This document shows, one piece after another, positions 41,058 to 50,393 of a DNA stretch of 64,000 nt. Below the pieces are notes generated by a model. The model was not told the DNA's origin, did no database searches, and saw nothing but the letters and a program-made list of their open reading frames with translations. Source of the DNA: Mycobacterium decipiens (GTDB lineage Bacteria; Actinomycetota; Actinomycetes; Mycobacteriales; Mycobacteriaceae); contig NZ_OY970459.1 in NCBI RefSeq assembly GCF_963853665.1, positions 1,922,001 through 1,986,000 of the forward strand, in the 5' to 3' direction. The number at the start of each line of letters is the position of its first letter. Positions within the stretch are counted from its first letter, which is position 1. A program made the position numbers and the translations under genes.

Positions 41058-41392
41058 GCATCCGACCGGATCGCCCGACCGTCGCAGTTATGCGGGAAGA
41101 ACAAAGAACAAAGGACCGCAGACGTTTGGGCCGCCGATTCGCTTGCGCCGCAATATCCAATCGAATCAAGGAGATTGGCGATCAGCTGGCTGCAGCAATT
41201 GATCGCGCGACCTCGTGTCGCGTGGCCCGCTCGACACGGTCGGCCAACCAAGGTCGCTGGGCAACGGCATGCCCAGCGCGGCGTACCTGCACAGGATCCT
41301 TCGGGATTATTCACAGCTACTTCGCACTATGGAGCTGCGGAAGCGAGGTTACGGTTAATTCGTCGGATTCGAGTGCGGAATAGAGCAACCAC
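41058..41392. other. Intergenic region between PE_PGRS and haemerythrin gene
   Basis: About 335 bp. Small overlapping frames exist but none resembles a known protein. Its composition is less GC-rich than the PE_PGRS gene, and it should hold the promoter of the haemerythrin-like gene. No repeat or RNA fold was recognised. Confidence 0.5.
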
Positions 41393-41878
41393 GTGAATGC
41401 CTACGACGTGTTAAGACAACACCACAGCGTGCTCAAGGGGCTGGGCCGCAAGGTCAGCGAGGCGCCGGTGAACAGCGAAGAGCGCCACGTTCTTTTCGAT
41501 GAGATGCTGATCGAGCTGGACATACATTTTCGCATCGAGGGCGACCTGTACTACCCGGCGCTTTCGGCCGCCAGCAAACTGATCGCGGTTGCGCATGCCG
41601 AGCACCGCCAGGTGGTTAACCAGCTGGCAACGCTACTGCACACGCCGCAGAGCACGCCCGGATACGAACGAGAGTGGAATGTGTTCAAGGCCGCGTTGGA
41701 GGCGCACGCCGACGAAGAGGAACGCGACATGATTCCCGCGCCGCCTCCGGTGCGGATCACCGACGCGGAACTCGAGGAGCTCGGCGAGAAAATGGCGGCC
41801 CGTATTGAGCAGTTGCGCGGCTCGCCCCTGTACACCCTCCGCACCAAGGGCAAGGCCGCCCTGCTGAAGGCCGTCTAG
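41393..41878 (+). CDS. Haemerythrin-like protein (Rv2633c type)
   Basis: A 161-aa four-helix haemerythrin-like protein. Likely iron ligands are His10/His11, His45, Glu49, His68, His71, His105 and Glu109, in the pattern H...HFRIE...HAEH...HADEEE. From memory, the M. tuberculosis orthologue binds a di-iron centre and has catalase-like activity, and is expressed in macrophages. The start is GTG 41393; no strong Shine-Dalgarno is seen. Length equals Rv2633c. Confidence 0.9.
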   Translation: MNAYDVLRQHHSVLKGLGRKVSEAPVNSEERHVLFDEMLIELDIHFRIEGDLYYPALSAASKLIAVAHAEHRQVVNQLATLLHTPQSTPGYEREWNVFKAALEAHADEEERDMIPAPPPVRITDAELEELGEKMAARIEQLRGSPLYTLRTKGKAALLKAV

Positions 41879-41882
41879 CCGG

Positions 41883-42653
41883 CTAGCGGCGCCCGACTCC
41901 GACCATCATGATCGGCGTTATGACGCGGATGTCGGCGCCGAAGGCAGCGGCGGCCGCGTTGGCGTCCTCGGGCGAGATCAGGCCGGCACTGACCACAGCG
42001 CCCCGCAGGCTTTCGAAGGACAACCTGAAGAAGTCGAAGCCCGCGGAGCGGGAGTCGATCACCCGTGCGCGGCCCTCGCCGCGAACCTCGGTGAGTCCCG
42101 CCGCGGCGAGGTCGGCCACGACGTGGCGGCCGTAATGCGGCTCGAAACCGGTGCGCTGCATGAAGGACAGGATCGCCTCGGTCACCCGGTCCAGCCGCGC
42201 GTCAGCGCCCTCGAATCCGAAGGCGGTCCAGTCGTAGTCCTCGATGACCAGCCAACCGCCGGGGCGCAGCGCCGCGGCCAGGCGGTCGAGGATCTGCCTG
42301 CGCTCAGGCAGGTGCTCGAGCACCAGCCGAGCGTGAACCAGGTCGAACTCGCCGCGCGGCAGCTCGTCGGTCCGGATGTCGACGCGACGGACTTCGATCG
42401 TGTCACTGGCCAACGGCTCGATAAAACGGGTGTCGATGTCGATCGCGACCACCGTGGCGCCGCGGCCGGTCATCCATTGCAGCAGCGAGCCGCCGCCCGC
42501 GCCGACTTCCAGGCAGTGCCAGCCTCCCTCGGCCCGGCTGATACCGAGTTCGTCGAGCAGCGCCTGGGTCCCGGGATCCCATAGGCTCTCGATTCCGGCC
42601 AGCCTGGTCCGTTCTTCGGGGAACGCTTGGTCATAGACGTAGTCCCGTGACAT
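41883..42653 (-). CDS. Class I SAM-dependent methyltransferase
   Basis: A 256-aa methyltransferase beginning MSRDYVYDQAFPEERTRLAG. SAM motif I is CLEVGAGGGSLLQW, followed by VVAIDIDTRFIEPL, FDLVHARLVLEHLPER and LRPGGWLVIEDYDW. This is the mycobacterial type related to Rv2622 and Rv1405c. Substrate unknown. The frame remains open 27 codons upstream, but ATG 42653 gives the family N-terminus. It ends 4 nt from the haemerythrin gene, convergently, and diverges from the 13E12 gene. Confidence 0.87.
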   Translation of the reverse strand: MSRDYVYDQAFPEERTRLAGIESLWDPGTQALLDELGISRAEGGWHCLEVGAGGGSLLQWMTGRGATVVAIDIDTRFIEPLASDTIEVRRVDIRTDELPRGEFDLVHARLVLEHLPERRQILDRLAAALRPGGWLVIEDYDWTAFGFEGADARLDRVTEAILSFMQRTGFEPHYGRHVVADLAAAGLTEVRGEGRARVIDSRSAGFDFFRLSFESLRGAVVSAGLISPEDANAAAAAFGADIRVITPIMMVGVGRR

Positions 42654-42821
42654 GGCGGTAACGCTATACACGCGCACGCTGAGGAACCAGATACGCCGTT
42701 GCCGGCTCGCGCCGGTCGCCAGAACCACCTGCATTGGATCTTTGTAATCCCTTGTGTCACTGTAGCTTCAGTGGCAACAGCGCGGCGATTCTTGTCGGTG
42801 ACCGTTCGTAAAGTTTGAGGC

Positions 42822-44183
42822 GTGGGTTCGAGCAGTCGCGAGGAGATCGTCGAGGTCTTCAACGCGCTCGACGCGGACCTGGACCGCTTGAGCGCATTGT
42901 CCTTTGACGTGTTCACCACCCCCGAACGACTGCGCGCCTTGGAACGCCTGGAACGCGCGGCACGCCGACTGCGCGCCCCCCAGCACGCGTTGATCAATCA
43001 GCTCGGCGCCCAGGCCAGCGACGCGGAACTGGGCGGCAAGCTGCGTACGGCGCTGGCCGACCGGTTGCGCATCACCAAGGCTGAGGCCGGCCGGCGCATC
43101 GACGAAGCCGCCGATCTCGGAGAACGCCGAGCGCTCACCGGGCAGCCGTTGGCGCCCCGGTTGACCGCGACCGCGGCCGCTCAACGCGAGGGGCTGATCG
43201 GCGATTCGCACGTGCGGCTGATCCGCAGTTTCCTGGCCCACCTGCCCGCCGAGGTGGACCTGTCCACCCGGGCGGCCGCCGAAGCCGATCTGGCCCACAA
43301 GGCCGGCGACTATCGCCCCGATGAGTTGGCCACCTACGCCCAACGGATCATGGACTGGCTGCACCCCGACGGGGAGTTCAGCGATGCCGAACGGGCCCGC
43401 AAACGCGCCATCACGATCGGCAACCAGGACTACGACGGCATGTCGCGGATCAGCGGCTACCTCACCCCCGAAGCGCGCGCCACCTTCGAGGCCGTGCTGG
43501 CCAAACTGGCCGCCCCCGGCGCCGGCAACCCCGACGACCACACCCCGGTCATCGACCAGACCCCCGATCAGGCTGCGGTCCGGCGCGATGCCCGCAGCCA
43601 AGCTCAACGCAATCACGACGGCCTGCTGGCCGGCCTCCGGGCCCTGGTGGCATCGGGCAAGCTGGGCCAGCACAACGGCCTACCGGTGTCGATCGTGGTC
43701 ACCACCACCCTCAAGGAGCTGCAAGCCGCCGCCGGCAAGGCCCTGACCGGCGGCGGCTCCCGGCTGCCCATGTCGGATCTGATTCGAATGGCCAGCCACG
43801 CTCGCCACTACCTCGCCATCTTCGATGGCGGCAAAGCGCTGGCGCTGTATCACGCCAACCGGCTGGCTTCCCCGGCACAGCGAATCATGCTGTACGCCAA
43901 GGACCGCGGCTGTACGAAGCCGGGCTGTGACGCACCCGCCTACCACAGCCAGGTCCACCACGTCCGGGGGTGGGCCAGCACCGGCCGCACTGACATCAAC
44001 GACCTCACCCTGGCCTGCGGGGTCGACAACAGACTCGCCGAGAACGGCTGGACCACTCGCAAGAACGCCAAAGGCGACACCGAATGGATCCCGCCGGCCC
44101 ACCTCGATCGCGGACAACCCCGAACAAACCCCCACCACCACCCGGAACGATTCCTATCCGATGACGACGACGAACCCGTTTGA
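42822..44183 (+). CDS. 13E12-repeat family protein (DUF222 + HNH endonuclease-like)
   Basis: A 453-aa protein of the mycobacterial 13E12/REP family. A helical DUF222 domain occupies about residues 20-330. A C-terminal HNH-like zinc module has [21 protein letters not shown] and ends [11 protein letters not shown]. The family is multicopy and is often found at insertion sites, so it may be a mobile or homing-type element. The start is GTG 42822. In H37Rv the neighbours Rv2633c and Rv2632c are adjacent; here this gene and the methyltransferase are inserted between them. Confidence 0.85.
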   Translation: MGSSSREEIVEVFNALDADLDRLSALSFDVFTTPERLRALERLERAARRLRAPQHALINQLGAQASDAELGGKLRTALADRLRITKAEAGRRIDEAADLGERRALTGQPLAPRLTATAAAQREGLIGDSHVRLIRSFLAHLPAEVDLSTRAAAEADLAHKAGDYRPDELATYAQRIMDWLHPDGEFSDAERARKRAITIGNQDYDGMSRISGYLTPEARATFEAVLAKLAAPGAGNPDDHTPVIDQTPDQAAVRRDARSQAQRNHDGLLAGLRALVASGKLGQHNGLPVSIVVTTTLKELQAAAGKALTGGGSRLPMSDLIRMASHARHYLAIFDGGKALALYHANRLASPAQRIMLYAKDRGCTKPGCDAPAYHSQVHHVRGWASTGRTDINDLTLACGVDNRLAENGWTTRKNAKGDTEWIPPAHLDRGQPRTNPHHHPERFLSDDDDEPV

Positions 44184-44332
44184 GCGCGAAAAGTAGGGCG
44201 TGTCCTAGCGACCAATGATCGTGAGTTCACCTCCGCTCGGCGGTGATCGCATGTAAGCATCTCCGGTAGTGGGTATTCGGCCTATTGCGAGCAGGTCAGC
44301 TGACGCAGCGGAAACCCGATAAGGAGATTCCT

Positions 44333-44614
44333 ATGACGGCCAACGTAGACAACACCAAAACCTGCCAGATCGACGTGCTAATCGAGGAGCACGACGAGCG
44401 CACCCGGGCAAAGGCGCGGCTGACCTGGGGCGACGACAGTTTCGTCGGGGTCGGCCTGGCCCGACTCGATCCGGCTGACGAACCGGTGGCCCGGATCGGC
44501 GATGAACTCGCCATCGCCCGCGCGCTGTCTGACTTGGCGAATCAATTGTTCGCGCTGACATCGTCGGATATCGAAGCCAGTACTCACCAGCCGGTTACGG
44601 GTCTGCACCACTGA
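44333..44614 (+). CDS. DUF1876 protein (Rv2632c type)
   Basis: A 93-aa small cytosolic protein of the dsRBD-like DUF1876 family. It begins MTANVDNTKTCQIDVLIEEHDERTRAKARL, typical of the family, and has the segment VGVGLARLDPADEPVARIGDELAIARAL. ATG 44333 follows AAGGAG by 6 nt. Length equals the H37Rv orthologue. Function unknown. It ends 10 nt from the convergent rtcB. Confidence 0.88.
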   Translation: MTANVDNTKTCQIDVLIEEHDERTRAKARLTWGDDSFVGVGLARLDPADEPVARIGDELAIARALSDLANQLFALTSSDIEASTHQPVTGLHH

Positions 44615-44624
44615 ATAGGGGGCC

Positions 44625-46046
44625 TCACCCTTTAACGACGCCCAAGGGAACGAGGCGAGCGACCTTGCGGGCCAGGCCGCCGTGCTGGCTAACTTCGATG
44701 ACCTCGTCGATGTCCTTGTAGGCCTCCGGCTTTTCCTCGGCAAGCCCTCTGCCGGAGGTGCCGCGGACGAGGATGCCGCGCTCGGCGAGGCTGGTACGTA
44801 CCGCCTCGCCGCTGGTGTGGTGGGCGGCCTGGTGACGGCTCTGCACCCGCCCGGCGCCATGCGCGGTGGAAAAAAACACGGGGTTGTCGGCGACCCCGGC
44901 AAGCACATACGACGCAGTGCCCATCGTCCCGGGTATCAGCACGGGTTGGCCGACCGCGGCCAGTTCGGCAGGTAGCTCGCGATGATGCGGCGGCAGTGCA
45001 CGGGTCGCACCTTTGCGGTGCACGCACATGGAGCGGAGCTGACCGTCGACGGGGTGCACCTCGATCTTGGCCAGGTTGTGCGAGACGTCATAGAGCAGGT
45101 CCAGCGCTGTCCCGACTTCATCCTCGAACACGCGACGCGTTGCCTCGGTGAGCAGTTGGCGGTTGGCGCGTCCGTAATTTGCCGCCGCGGCCATTGCCGC
45201 GAGATAGGCCTGGCCATCGGGGGAATGCGCCGGCACACACGCCAATTGCCGATCGGGCACCGCAATGCCATAGCGGCCCATGGCTTGTTCCATCTGGCGG
45301 ACGTGATCGGTGCAGATCTGATGGCCCAGGCCCCGCGAGCCGGTGTGAATCATCACGCAGGCGGTACCTTCGGCCAGGCCCATCTGCGCGGCCGCGGCCG
45401 GATCGTAGACGCGGTCGACGGCCTGGACCTCCAAGAAGTGGTTGCCTGAACCAAGGCTGCCGATCTGCCCGAGCCCGCGTTCGATCGCTCGGTCGCTGAC
45501 CGCGGCCGCGTCGGCTCCTGTCATCACACCGCCGTCTTCGCACCGCTCGAGATCCCGCGCGACACCGTGCCCCTCTTCCACCGCAAACCGGGCACCACCG
45601 GCCAGTACCTGTTGCAACGCGTGCCGGTTGGGCAGCCGCCACACCCCTGCGGTGCCCACGCCACGCGGTATCGCGCGATCGAGCCGATCCATTACCGCCG
45701 GCAGTCGTGGTTGCAACCTCTCGCGGTCAAGCCCGTGGGCAACCAAAAGTCTTACACCGCACGAAATGTCGAAGCCGACTCCACCAGGAGAGACGACTCC
45801 GTCATTGTCGATATCGGTCGCGGCCACCCCACCGATCGGGAATCCATAGCCCCAGTGCACGTCGGGCATCGCATAGGACGCACGGACAATCCCCGGTAGC
45901 GCAGCCACATTGACCACCTGCGTCAGGGCCAACTTGCCCCGGTCCCGAGGCAGCAGCGATCGGGACGCGAACACCATCCCGGGCACTCGCATCGCGCCCT
46001 CGCGTTCGATCCGGAACCGGTATGGGGTCTCCTCGACGATTCTCAT
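44625..46046 (-). CDS. rtcB: RNA-splicing ligase RtcB
   Basis: A 473-aa RtcB ligase, which joins 2',3'-cyclic phosphate or 3'-phosphate and 5'-OH RNA ends using GTP and Mn2+. The metal ligands are all visible: Cys96 in [11 protein letters not shown], His203 in GSGNHFLE, His234 in HTGSRGLGH, His323 in YDVSHNLAK. The nucleophile that takes GMP is His396 in TAHGAGR. No archease gene, the usual RtcB activator, is found beside it, although H37Rv has an archease-like Rv2630 next to its rtcB. Confidence 0.93.
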   Translation of the reverse strand: MRIVEETPYRFRIEREGAMRVPGMVFASRSLLPRDRGKLALTQVVNVAALPGIVRASYAMPDVHWGYGFPIGGVAATDIDNDGVVSPGGVGFDISCGVRLLVAHGLDRERLQPRLPAVMDRLDRAIPRGVGTAGVWRLPNRHALQQVLAGGARFAVEEGHGVARDLERCEDGGVMTGADAAAVSDRAIERGLGQIGSLGSGNHFLEVQAVDRVYDPAAAAQMGLAEGTACVMIHTGSRGLGHQICTDHVRQMEQAMGRYGIAVPDRQLACVPAHSPDGQAYLAAMAAAANYGRANRQLLTEATRRVFEDEVGTALDLLYDVSHNLAKIEVHPVDGQLRSMCVHRKGATRALPPHHRELPAELAAVGQPVLIPGTMGTASYVLAGVADNPVFFSTAHGAGRVQSRHQAAHHTSGEAVRTSLAERGILVRGTSGRGLAEEKPEAYKDIDEVIEVSQHGGLARKVARLVPLGVVKG

Positions 46047-46202
46047 GCGCGGGCTCTCAATTCACGTTGAGCGACACCGACTTAGGCATGACACTCACTG
46101 AACCAGCGTAGTCGCATCGGCCAGCGCAAAATGTGCCGTCGACAGTGCAGGGCGGCCCTGGAAACATGGGGCACCAGTCACGTCGTGGGAAGGAGCCATC
46201 GG

Positions 46203-46628
46203 GTGAACGCCGGACCGGCGATCGAGGTCGCTGTCGCCTTCGTCTGGCTGGGCATGGTGCTGGCGATTTCGTTTCTGGAAGCTCCGGTGAAGTTCCGGGC
46301 GCCGGGCGTGACGCTGCAGATCGGGCTCGGCATCGGCCGCCTGGTGTTCCGTGCGCTCAACACCGTTGAGGTCGCGTTCGCGTTTGTCATCCTCGCGATC
46401 GTGGTGGCCGGCCCGACACCGGCGCGGATCGCCGCGGCGCTTTCCGTCGCCTTGGCCGCGCTGACGGTCCAGCTGATCGCGGTGCGTCCTCGCCTGACCC
46501 GGCGTTCCAACCGGGTGCTCGCCGGGCTGCAGGCGCCCCGGTCCCCTGCGCACTACGTCTATGTCGGTTTGGAGGTAGTCAAGGTGGTTGCATTGCTCGT
46601 GGCGGGGATACTGCTACTGAACGGCTGA
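46203..46628 (+). CDS. Four-helix membrane protein (Rv2620c type)
   Basis: A 141-aa integral membrane protein with about four hydrophobic segments (AIEVAVAFVWLGMVLAIS, VEVAFAFVILAIVVAG, IAAALSVALAALTVQL, VVKVVALLVAGILLL). GTG 46203 follows GGAAGGAG. No catalytic motif. Length equals that recalled for H37Rv Rv2620c. Function unknown. The genes between rtcB and this one in H37Rv (Rv2621c-Rv2630) are missing here. Confidence 0.75.
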   Translation: MNAGPAIEVAVAFVWLGMVLAISFLEAPVKFRAPGVTLQIGLGIGRLVFRALNTVEVAFAFVILAIVVAGPTPARIAAALSVALAALTVQLIAVRPRLTRRSNRVLAGLQAPRSPAHYVYVGLEVVKVVALLVAGILLLNG

Positions 46629-46651
46629 AAGACATCTCACGAAGTTAAAAG

Positions 46652-47002
46652 TCATGCCGCGAGCTGGAGAGGGGGTGGAAGCGCCCGATGTTCGTCGTAG
46701 AGCTGGCCGGTGTGCAGGCAGTGGTGGAGTTGGCCGAGGAATTTGTTGAACAGGTGTGGTTGGGCTTGGCGGTTCCAGTCGCCGGCGTCGGCCAGCAGTG
46801 TCAACAACGCGGCGAATCCGGCGGCGTCGTTGCTGACCCGGCTGCGCGCCACCACGCGGCCGTCGCGGTCGACCACTGCAACGTCGTGATGGTCTGTGGC
46901 CCAATCTATTCCGCAGTACAGTCCCACGTTCTCCTCACGCCTTCGATCCATCGCTGTGCCGTTACCGGTGGATTCAGGCGGCGCCCTAATCGTGGGACTC
47001 AA
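46652..47002 (-). pseudogene. IS110-family transposase remnant with internal deletion
   Basis: The minus-strand frame (116 aa) joins the N-terminal DEDD segment of an IS110 transposase (GLYCGIDWATDHHDVAVVD, then GRVVARSRVSNDAAGFA) directly to its extreme C-terminus (FNKFLGQLHHCLHTGQLYDE). The central region of roughly 280 residues is missing, with the joint near DAGDWN/RQAQPH. It is a non-functional scar. Confidence 0.82.
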
Positions 47003-47287
47003 AGGTCCGTCATCTCACTAGCCGTCCGTGACTCCAGCGCACTGCAGGACTTCGTTCTGTCGAAGAGCTCAAGGCTCGGGAACAATTGTCAGGCAGTCAA
47101 CCCTGCGGCGGCTCGGGCAACGAAATCTCACCACCCCCGAAGTTGGCTCTGTCGCCAGGCGCGCCGTTCTTTCAGAAGTCGTCGAACGACGGGAAGCACA
47201 CGGGCGTCGCCAGGCGGCAGACCGAACAGGAACAGCCCCAGTCACATGACCAATCAACCCTTCCCAACAAACGATTAGGACGCACCG

Positions 47288-47632
47288 ATGCAATCCATCT
47301 CGCTGACCAGCCTGGCCGCCGAAAAGCTGGTCGAGGCGCAGCAGGCGCACAGCGGCCGGGCCGCACACACCATCCACGGTGGTCACACCCACGAACTTCG
47401 CCAGACCGTGCTGGCCTTGCTTGCCGGCCACGATCTGTCCGAACACGACAGCCCGGGTGAGGCGACGTTGCAAGTGCTGCAGGGTCATGTCCGCCTGACC
47501 GCCGGTGATGACGCCTGGGACGGCAAGACCGGCGACTATGTCGCGATTCCGCCGCAGCGGCACGCCCTGCATGCGGTCGAGGATTCGGTGATCATCTTGA
47601 CCGTGTTGAAATCCCTGCCCGACGCTCACTAG
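47288..47632 (+). CDS. Cupin-domain protein
   Basis: A 114-aa single-domain cupin. Motif 1-like residues are in HTHELRQTVLALLAGHDLSEHDSPGEATLQVLQG, and motif 2 lies at GDYVAIPPQRHALHAVEDS. Such proteins may bind a metal and act as sensors or small enzymes; no substrate can be proposed. It stops 2 nt before the nitronate monooxygenase-like gene, so they are co-transcribed. It is probably the counterpart of H37Rv Rv2619c (117 aa). Confidence 0.85.
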   Translation: MQSISLTSLAAEKLVEAQQAHSGRAAHTIHGGHTHELRQTVLALLAGHDLSEHDSPGEATLQVLQGHVRLTAGDDAWDGKTGDYVAIPPQRHALHAVEDSVIILTVLKSLPDAH

Positions 47633-47634
47633 GC

Positions 47635-48582
47635 GTGCTGTCTACGCCGTGGTCGCGGGCCATGGGCCTGCGGGTACCCATCGTCAACGCGCCCATGGGC
47701 GGGGTCGCGGGCGGGCGATTGGCCGCCGCGGTCACCGCCGCCGGCGGGCTGGGCATGGTCGGCATGGGCAGTACCGCGACGCGGGCATCGTTGCACACGC
47801 AGCTGCGGCACCTGACCGGCAAGTTCGGGATCGGCCTGGTGGACTGGGTAATTCGCAACGAGCCGGGGCTGCTGGAGGAGGCTCTGGCCGCGCGGCCGGT
47901 CGTGTTGTCGGTCAGCTTCGGTGCCGACTGGTCATGGGTCGGCAAGGCCCGCGACGCCGGAATCGCCACCGCCACACAGGTTTACGACGCTCTCGGGGCG
48001 CGTCAGGCGGTCGACGCGGGTGTTGACATGCTGGTGGCGCGCGGGGCCGAAGGTGGTGGTCACGGGGAGGTGAAGCTGGCGACGCTGCCGTTGCTCGACA
48101 TCGTTTTGGCTGCCGTGGCCGTGCCGGTGCTGGCGGCGGGCGGCATCGCCTCGCCCCGAAGCCTGGCCGCCGTGCTGGCCGCCGGTGCCAGCGGCGCATG
48201 GGTGGGCACCCGCCTGGCCGCGTGTCCGGAGGCGCTGACCGGCGACGCCGCCCGCCGGGCGCTGATCGCTGCCCGCGAAACCGACACCCGGATCACTCGG
48301 GTCTTCGACGTCGCCGCCGGCCTGCCGTGGCCCGCGCGGTTCCCGTCGCGCGTGCTGGCCAATGACTTCGTGGCGCGCTGGACGGGCCGGGAAGAGGAGC
48401 TGGCCGCCGATGGCGCGGCCCGCGACGAACTCACCGCCGCGGTCGCCGCCGACGACCTGCGGATCGCTCCCGTCGACGCCGGTCAGGGCGTCGGCATGAT
48501 CGGCGATGCCGCGCCGGTGGGTGAGGTCATCGAACAGATGTGTCTGGGCGCGCAGCGTTTGCTTACCGCGTGGAGGTCCTAG
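47635..48582 (+). CDS. Nitronate monooxygenase-like FMN protein
   Basis: A 315-aa TIM-barrel flavoprotein of the NMO/2-nitropropane dioxygenase family. PIVNAPMGGVAGGRLAAAVTAAGGLGMVG opens the barrel, LVARGAEGGGHGEV is the usual catalytic/FMN loop, and VPVLAAGGIASPRSLAAVLAAGASGAWVGT binds phosphate. It would oxidise alkyl nitronates such as propionate-3-nitronate, or act as an enoyl reductase-like protein. GTG 47635 lies directly after the cupin stop. Its end overlaps the convergent regulator by 20 bp. I recall no gene of this kind at this place in H37Rv. Confidence 0.87.
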   Translation: MLSTPWSRAMGLRVPIVNAPMGGVAGGRLAAAVTAAGGLGMVGMGSTATRASLHTQLRHLTGKFGIGLVDWVIRNEPGLLEEALAARPVVLSVSFGADWSWVGKARDAGIATATQVYDALGARQAVDAGVDMLVARGAEGGGHGEVKLATLPLLDIVLAAVAVPVLAAGGIASPRSLAAVLAAGASGAWVGTRLAACPEALTGDAARRALIAARETDTRITRVFDVAAGLPWPARFPSRVLANDFVARWTGREEELAADGAARDELTAAVAADDLRIAPVDAGQGVGMIGDAAPVGEVIEQMCLGAQRLLTAWRS

Positions 48583-49282
48583 CGGCGCGGCGCTGGAGCA
48601 CGACGCAACACCGGGCCGGCCCGGGTTTTAGCCGCACCTGGGGCCCGTATGGCGCCAGGGCGTCGGCCACGCCGCTGATCAACGCGTGGTTCATGTTGCA
48701 GGCCAGCTCGGTTTGCACCTGGGCCAACGCGTGGAACGGGCAGTTCGCGAGCTCGATCTCGCGATCGCTGCGGCGGGGTTCATAGCCGTACCTGCTCAGG
48801 ACGCCGAGCGCCAGCTGCAGCGCCGCCGCGGCGTCCGCGGGTGGCCGGTTGGCGGCGGTGGCGCCGATGGTGTGGCCGTAGTCGTGGGCGATCCGGTTGA
48901 GCACCTCGACGACCGGCTCCCCGGTGTTGGCCGACCGTGCGATGGCCGCGGCCATCAGCCGCCCGGCCAGCTCGTATTCGCGCTGCGGGAGGCTGACGGC
49001 GATGTCGCGGCCGGCCCGGCGATACAGCTTGGCGGTCCGCCCGGCGCCGGGGCCGGATCGGCCGGTGAGGCGCGCGTACTCGGTGTCCAGCAGGCCTTCG
49101 GCGGTGAGTCGGTCCAAGTGGAATTTCGCCTGGTGGTGGGGGATGCCGACGGCGTCGGCCGCCTGCTCGCGGCTCACTGCCACGGGTTGCGAGCACACGA
49201 ATTGGTAGAGCTGGTGCCGCACCGGATCCGCGAGCGCGCCGATCCCGGCGGCGTCGCGCTGCAGGTCATCCACGTCGACCAC
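48563..49282 (-). CDS. HTH transcriptional regulator with C-terminal cysteines
   Basis: A 239-aa regulator. An N-terminal winged helix (residues about 10-75: ALADPVRHQLYQFVCSQ, then GIPHHQAKFHLDRLTAEGLL) is followed by a ligand-sensing domain with cysteines in NCPFHALAQ, LACNMNHAL and PARCCVVL. That arrangement recalls SufR-like Fe-S regulators, so redox or iron sensing is possible; this is inference. The start is uncertain: GTG 49282 or GTG 49276. It diverges from the DoxX-like gene across an inverted repeat. The position fits H37Rv Rv2618. Confidence 0.8.
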   Translation of the reverse strand: MVDVDDLQRDAAGIGALADPVRHQLYQFVCSQPVAVSREQAADAVGIPHHQAKFHLDRLTAEGLLDTEYARLTGRSGPGAGRTAKLYRRAGRDIAVSLPQREYELAGRLMAAAIARSANTGEPVVEVLNRIAHDYGHTIGATAANRPPADAAAALQLALGVLSRYGYEPRRSDREIELANCPFHALAQVQTELACNMNHALISGVADALAPYGPQVRLKPGPARCCVVLQRRAARTSTR

Positions 49283-49323
49283 CCATTTCTAACAGACAAA
49301 ATACTTGACGATACAGTCTACAA

Positions 49324-49355
49324 GTTCTAACGTTCGAATTATTATCCTTTAGAAC
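49324..49355. promoter_or_regulatory. Inverted repeat in the regulator/doxX divergent region
   Basis: GTTCTAA (49324-49330) and TTAGAAC (49349-49355) are perfect 7-bp inverted copies 18 bp apart, in an AT-rich gap. A further TTCTAAC lies at 49287-49293. They are likely binding sites for the divergent regulator. Confidence 0.55.
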
Positions 49356-49366
49356 TGGAGGAAGCC

Positions 49367-49807
49367 ATGGGCATCAGACCAACGGCCAGCCCCGCACTCG
49401 CAGACCAGCTGAAGGATCCGGCCTACTCCGCGTACGTGCTGCTGCGCACCGTGTTCGCGGTCGCGCCGATCGTGTTCGGGCTGGACAAATTCTTCAATCT
49501 GCTGACCCATCCGAACCACTGGAACATGTACCTGGCCGGCTGGGCCAACGCCCTGGTGCCCGGCACCGCCGATCAGTGCATGTATTTGGTCGGGGTGATC
49601 GAGATCGTGGCCGGGGTGCTGGTTGCGGTCGCACCGCGCATCGGCGCCTGGGTAGTCGCGGCCTGGCTGGCCGGGATCATCCTGGACCTGGTGACCGGGC
49701 CCGGCTTCTATGACGTTGCGCTGCGCGACTTCGGTTTGCTGGTGGGTGCCGTCGCGCTCGCCCGACTGGCGCAGGGCGTGCACACTGGCACGATCGGGCG
49801 CGGCTAG
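49367..49807 (+). CDS. DoxX-like membrane protein (Rv2617c type)
   Basis: A 146-aa protein with four membrane segments: YVLLRTVFAVAPIVFGLDKF, CMYLVGVIEIVAGVLVAVAP, IGAWVVAAWLAGIILDLV and FGLLVGAVALARLAQ. The FGLDKFFN turn is typical of DoxX/DoxD-like proteins. GGAGG precedes ATG 49367. Length equals H37Rv Rv2617c. In M. tuberculosis DoxX forms a membrane oxidoreductase complex linked to oxidative stress; whether this relative does the same is not known. It is probably controlled by the divergent cysteine-containing regulator. Confidence 0.82.
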   Translation: MGIRPTASPALADQLKDPAYSAYVLLRTVFAVAPIVFGLDKFFNLLTHPNHWNMYLAGWANALVPGTADQCMYLVGVIEIVAGVLVAVAPRIGAWVVAAWLAGIILDLVTGPGFYDVALRDFGLLVGAVALARLAQGVHTGTIGRG

Positions 49808-49823
49808 CCAGACCGCCGGCGCG

Positions 49824-50324
49824 TCACACCGCGCGCAGGTAGCGCTTGGCGATGACGCGCTGCGCCACCGCCCCCAGCGGCCCGGCGGCCTTGCTCGCAA
49901 AGGTCGCCGGCCGGGAGAACGACGACACCTCGGCGAATACCGCGGAGCTGGTCGGGTCCCGGCGTACCGCGAACCGTTCCTCACCGGACACCGGATGGCC
50001 CGGCAAGGTGCCATAGCCGAATCCGCGCAAATCGGGTTCGTCGACGACGTACACCACGCGGCACGGTGCGCGCAGGAAAGCGACTCCCACCAGCACCACC
50101 GCGGAGACCACGGCGATGTCGGAGCTGGCGTGTACCCGCAGACCGGCGCCACGCTGCATGCCCCAGTGCATGACGGCGTCGGCCGCCCGCTCGAAACGCT
50201 CCTGGCCCATACCGATCTGGGTCATCACGCTGAGGTGGTCGTATCCAGGGGGCAGCTCGCCGGCCGCGGTCGCACCCACCTCGGGGTAGGTCAGCGGCAG
50301 ATCGGCCAGCGCGTCCAGGTCCAC
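49824..50324 (-). CDS. DUF1990 protein (Rv2616 type)
   Basis: A 166-aa protein of the DUF1990 family. The signature runs PPGYDHLSVMTQIGMGQERFERAADAVMHWGMQRGAGL, then RVVYVVDEPDLRGFGYGTLPGHPVSGEERF near the end. GTG 50324 gives the H37Rv length; an ATG 11 codons upstream is possible. No catalytic motif is known for this family. It is convergent with the DoxX-like gene and divergent from the aldo/keto reductase. Confidence 0.8.
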   Translation of the reverse strand: MDLDALADLPLTYPEVGATAAGELPPGYDHLSVMTQIGMGQERFERAADAVMHWGMQRGAGLRVHASSDIAVVSAVVLVGVAFLRAPCRVVYVVDEPDLRGFGYGTLPGHPVSGEERFAVRRDPTSSAVFAEVSSFSRPATFASKAAGPLGAVAQRVIAKRYLRAV

Positions 50325-50393
50325 CCGTTCAGCTTGCCACGCGGCAGTGGGCGGCACAGCGGGGAAATGACTGCGCGGCGTACGGTCTTACCC

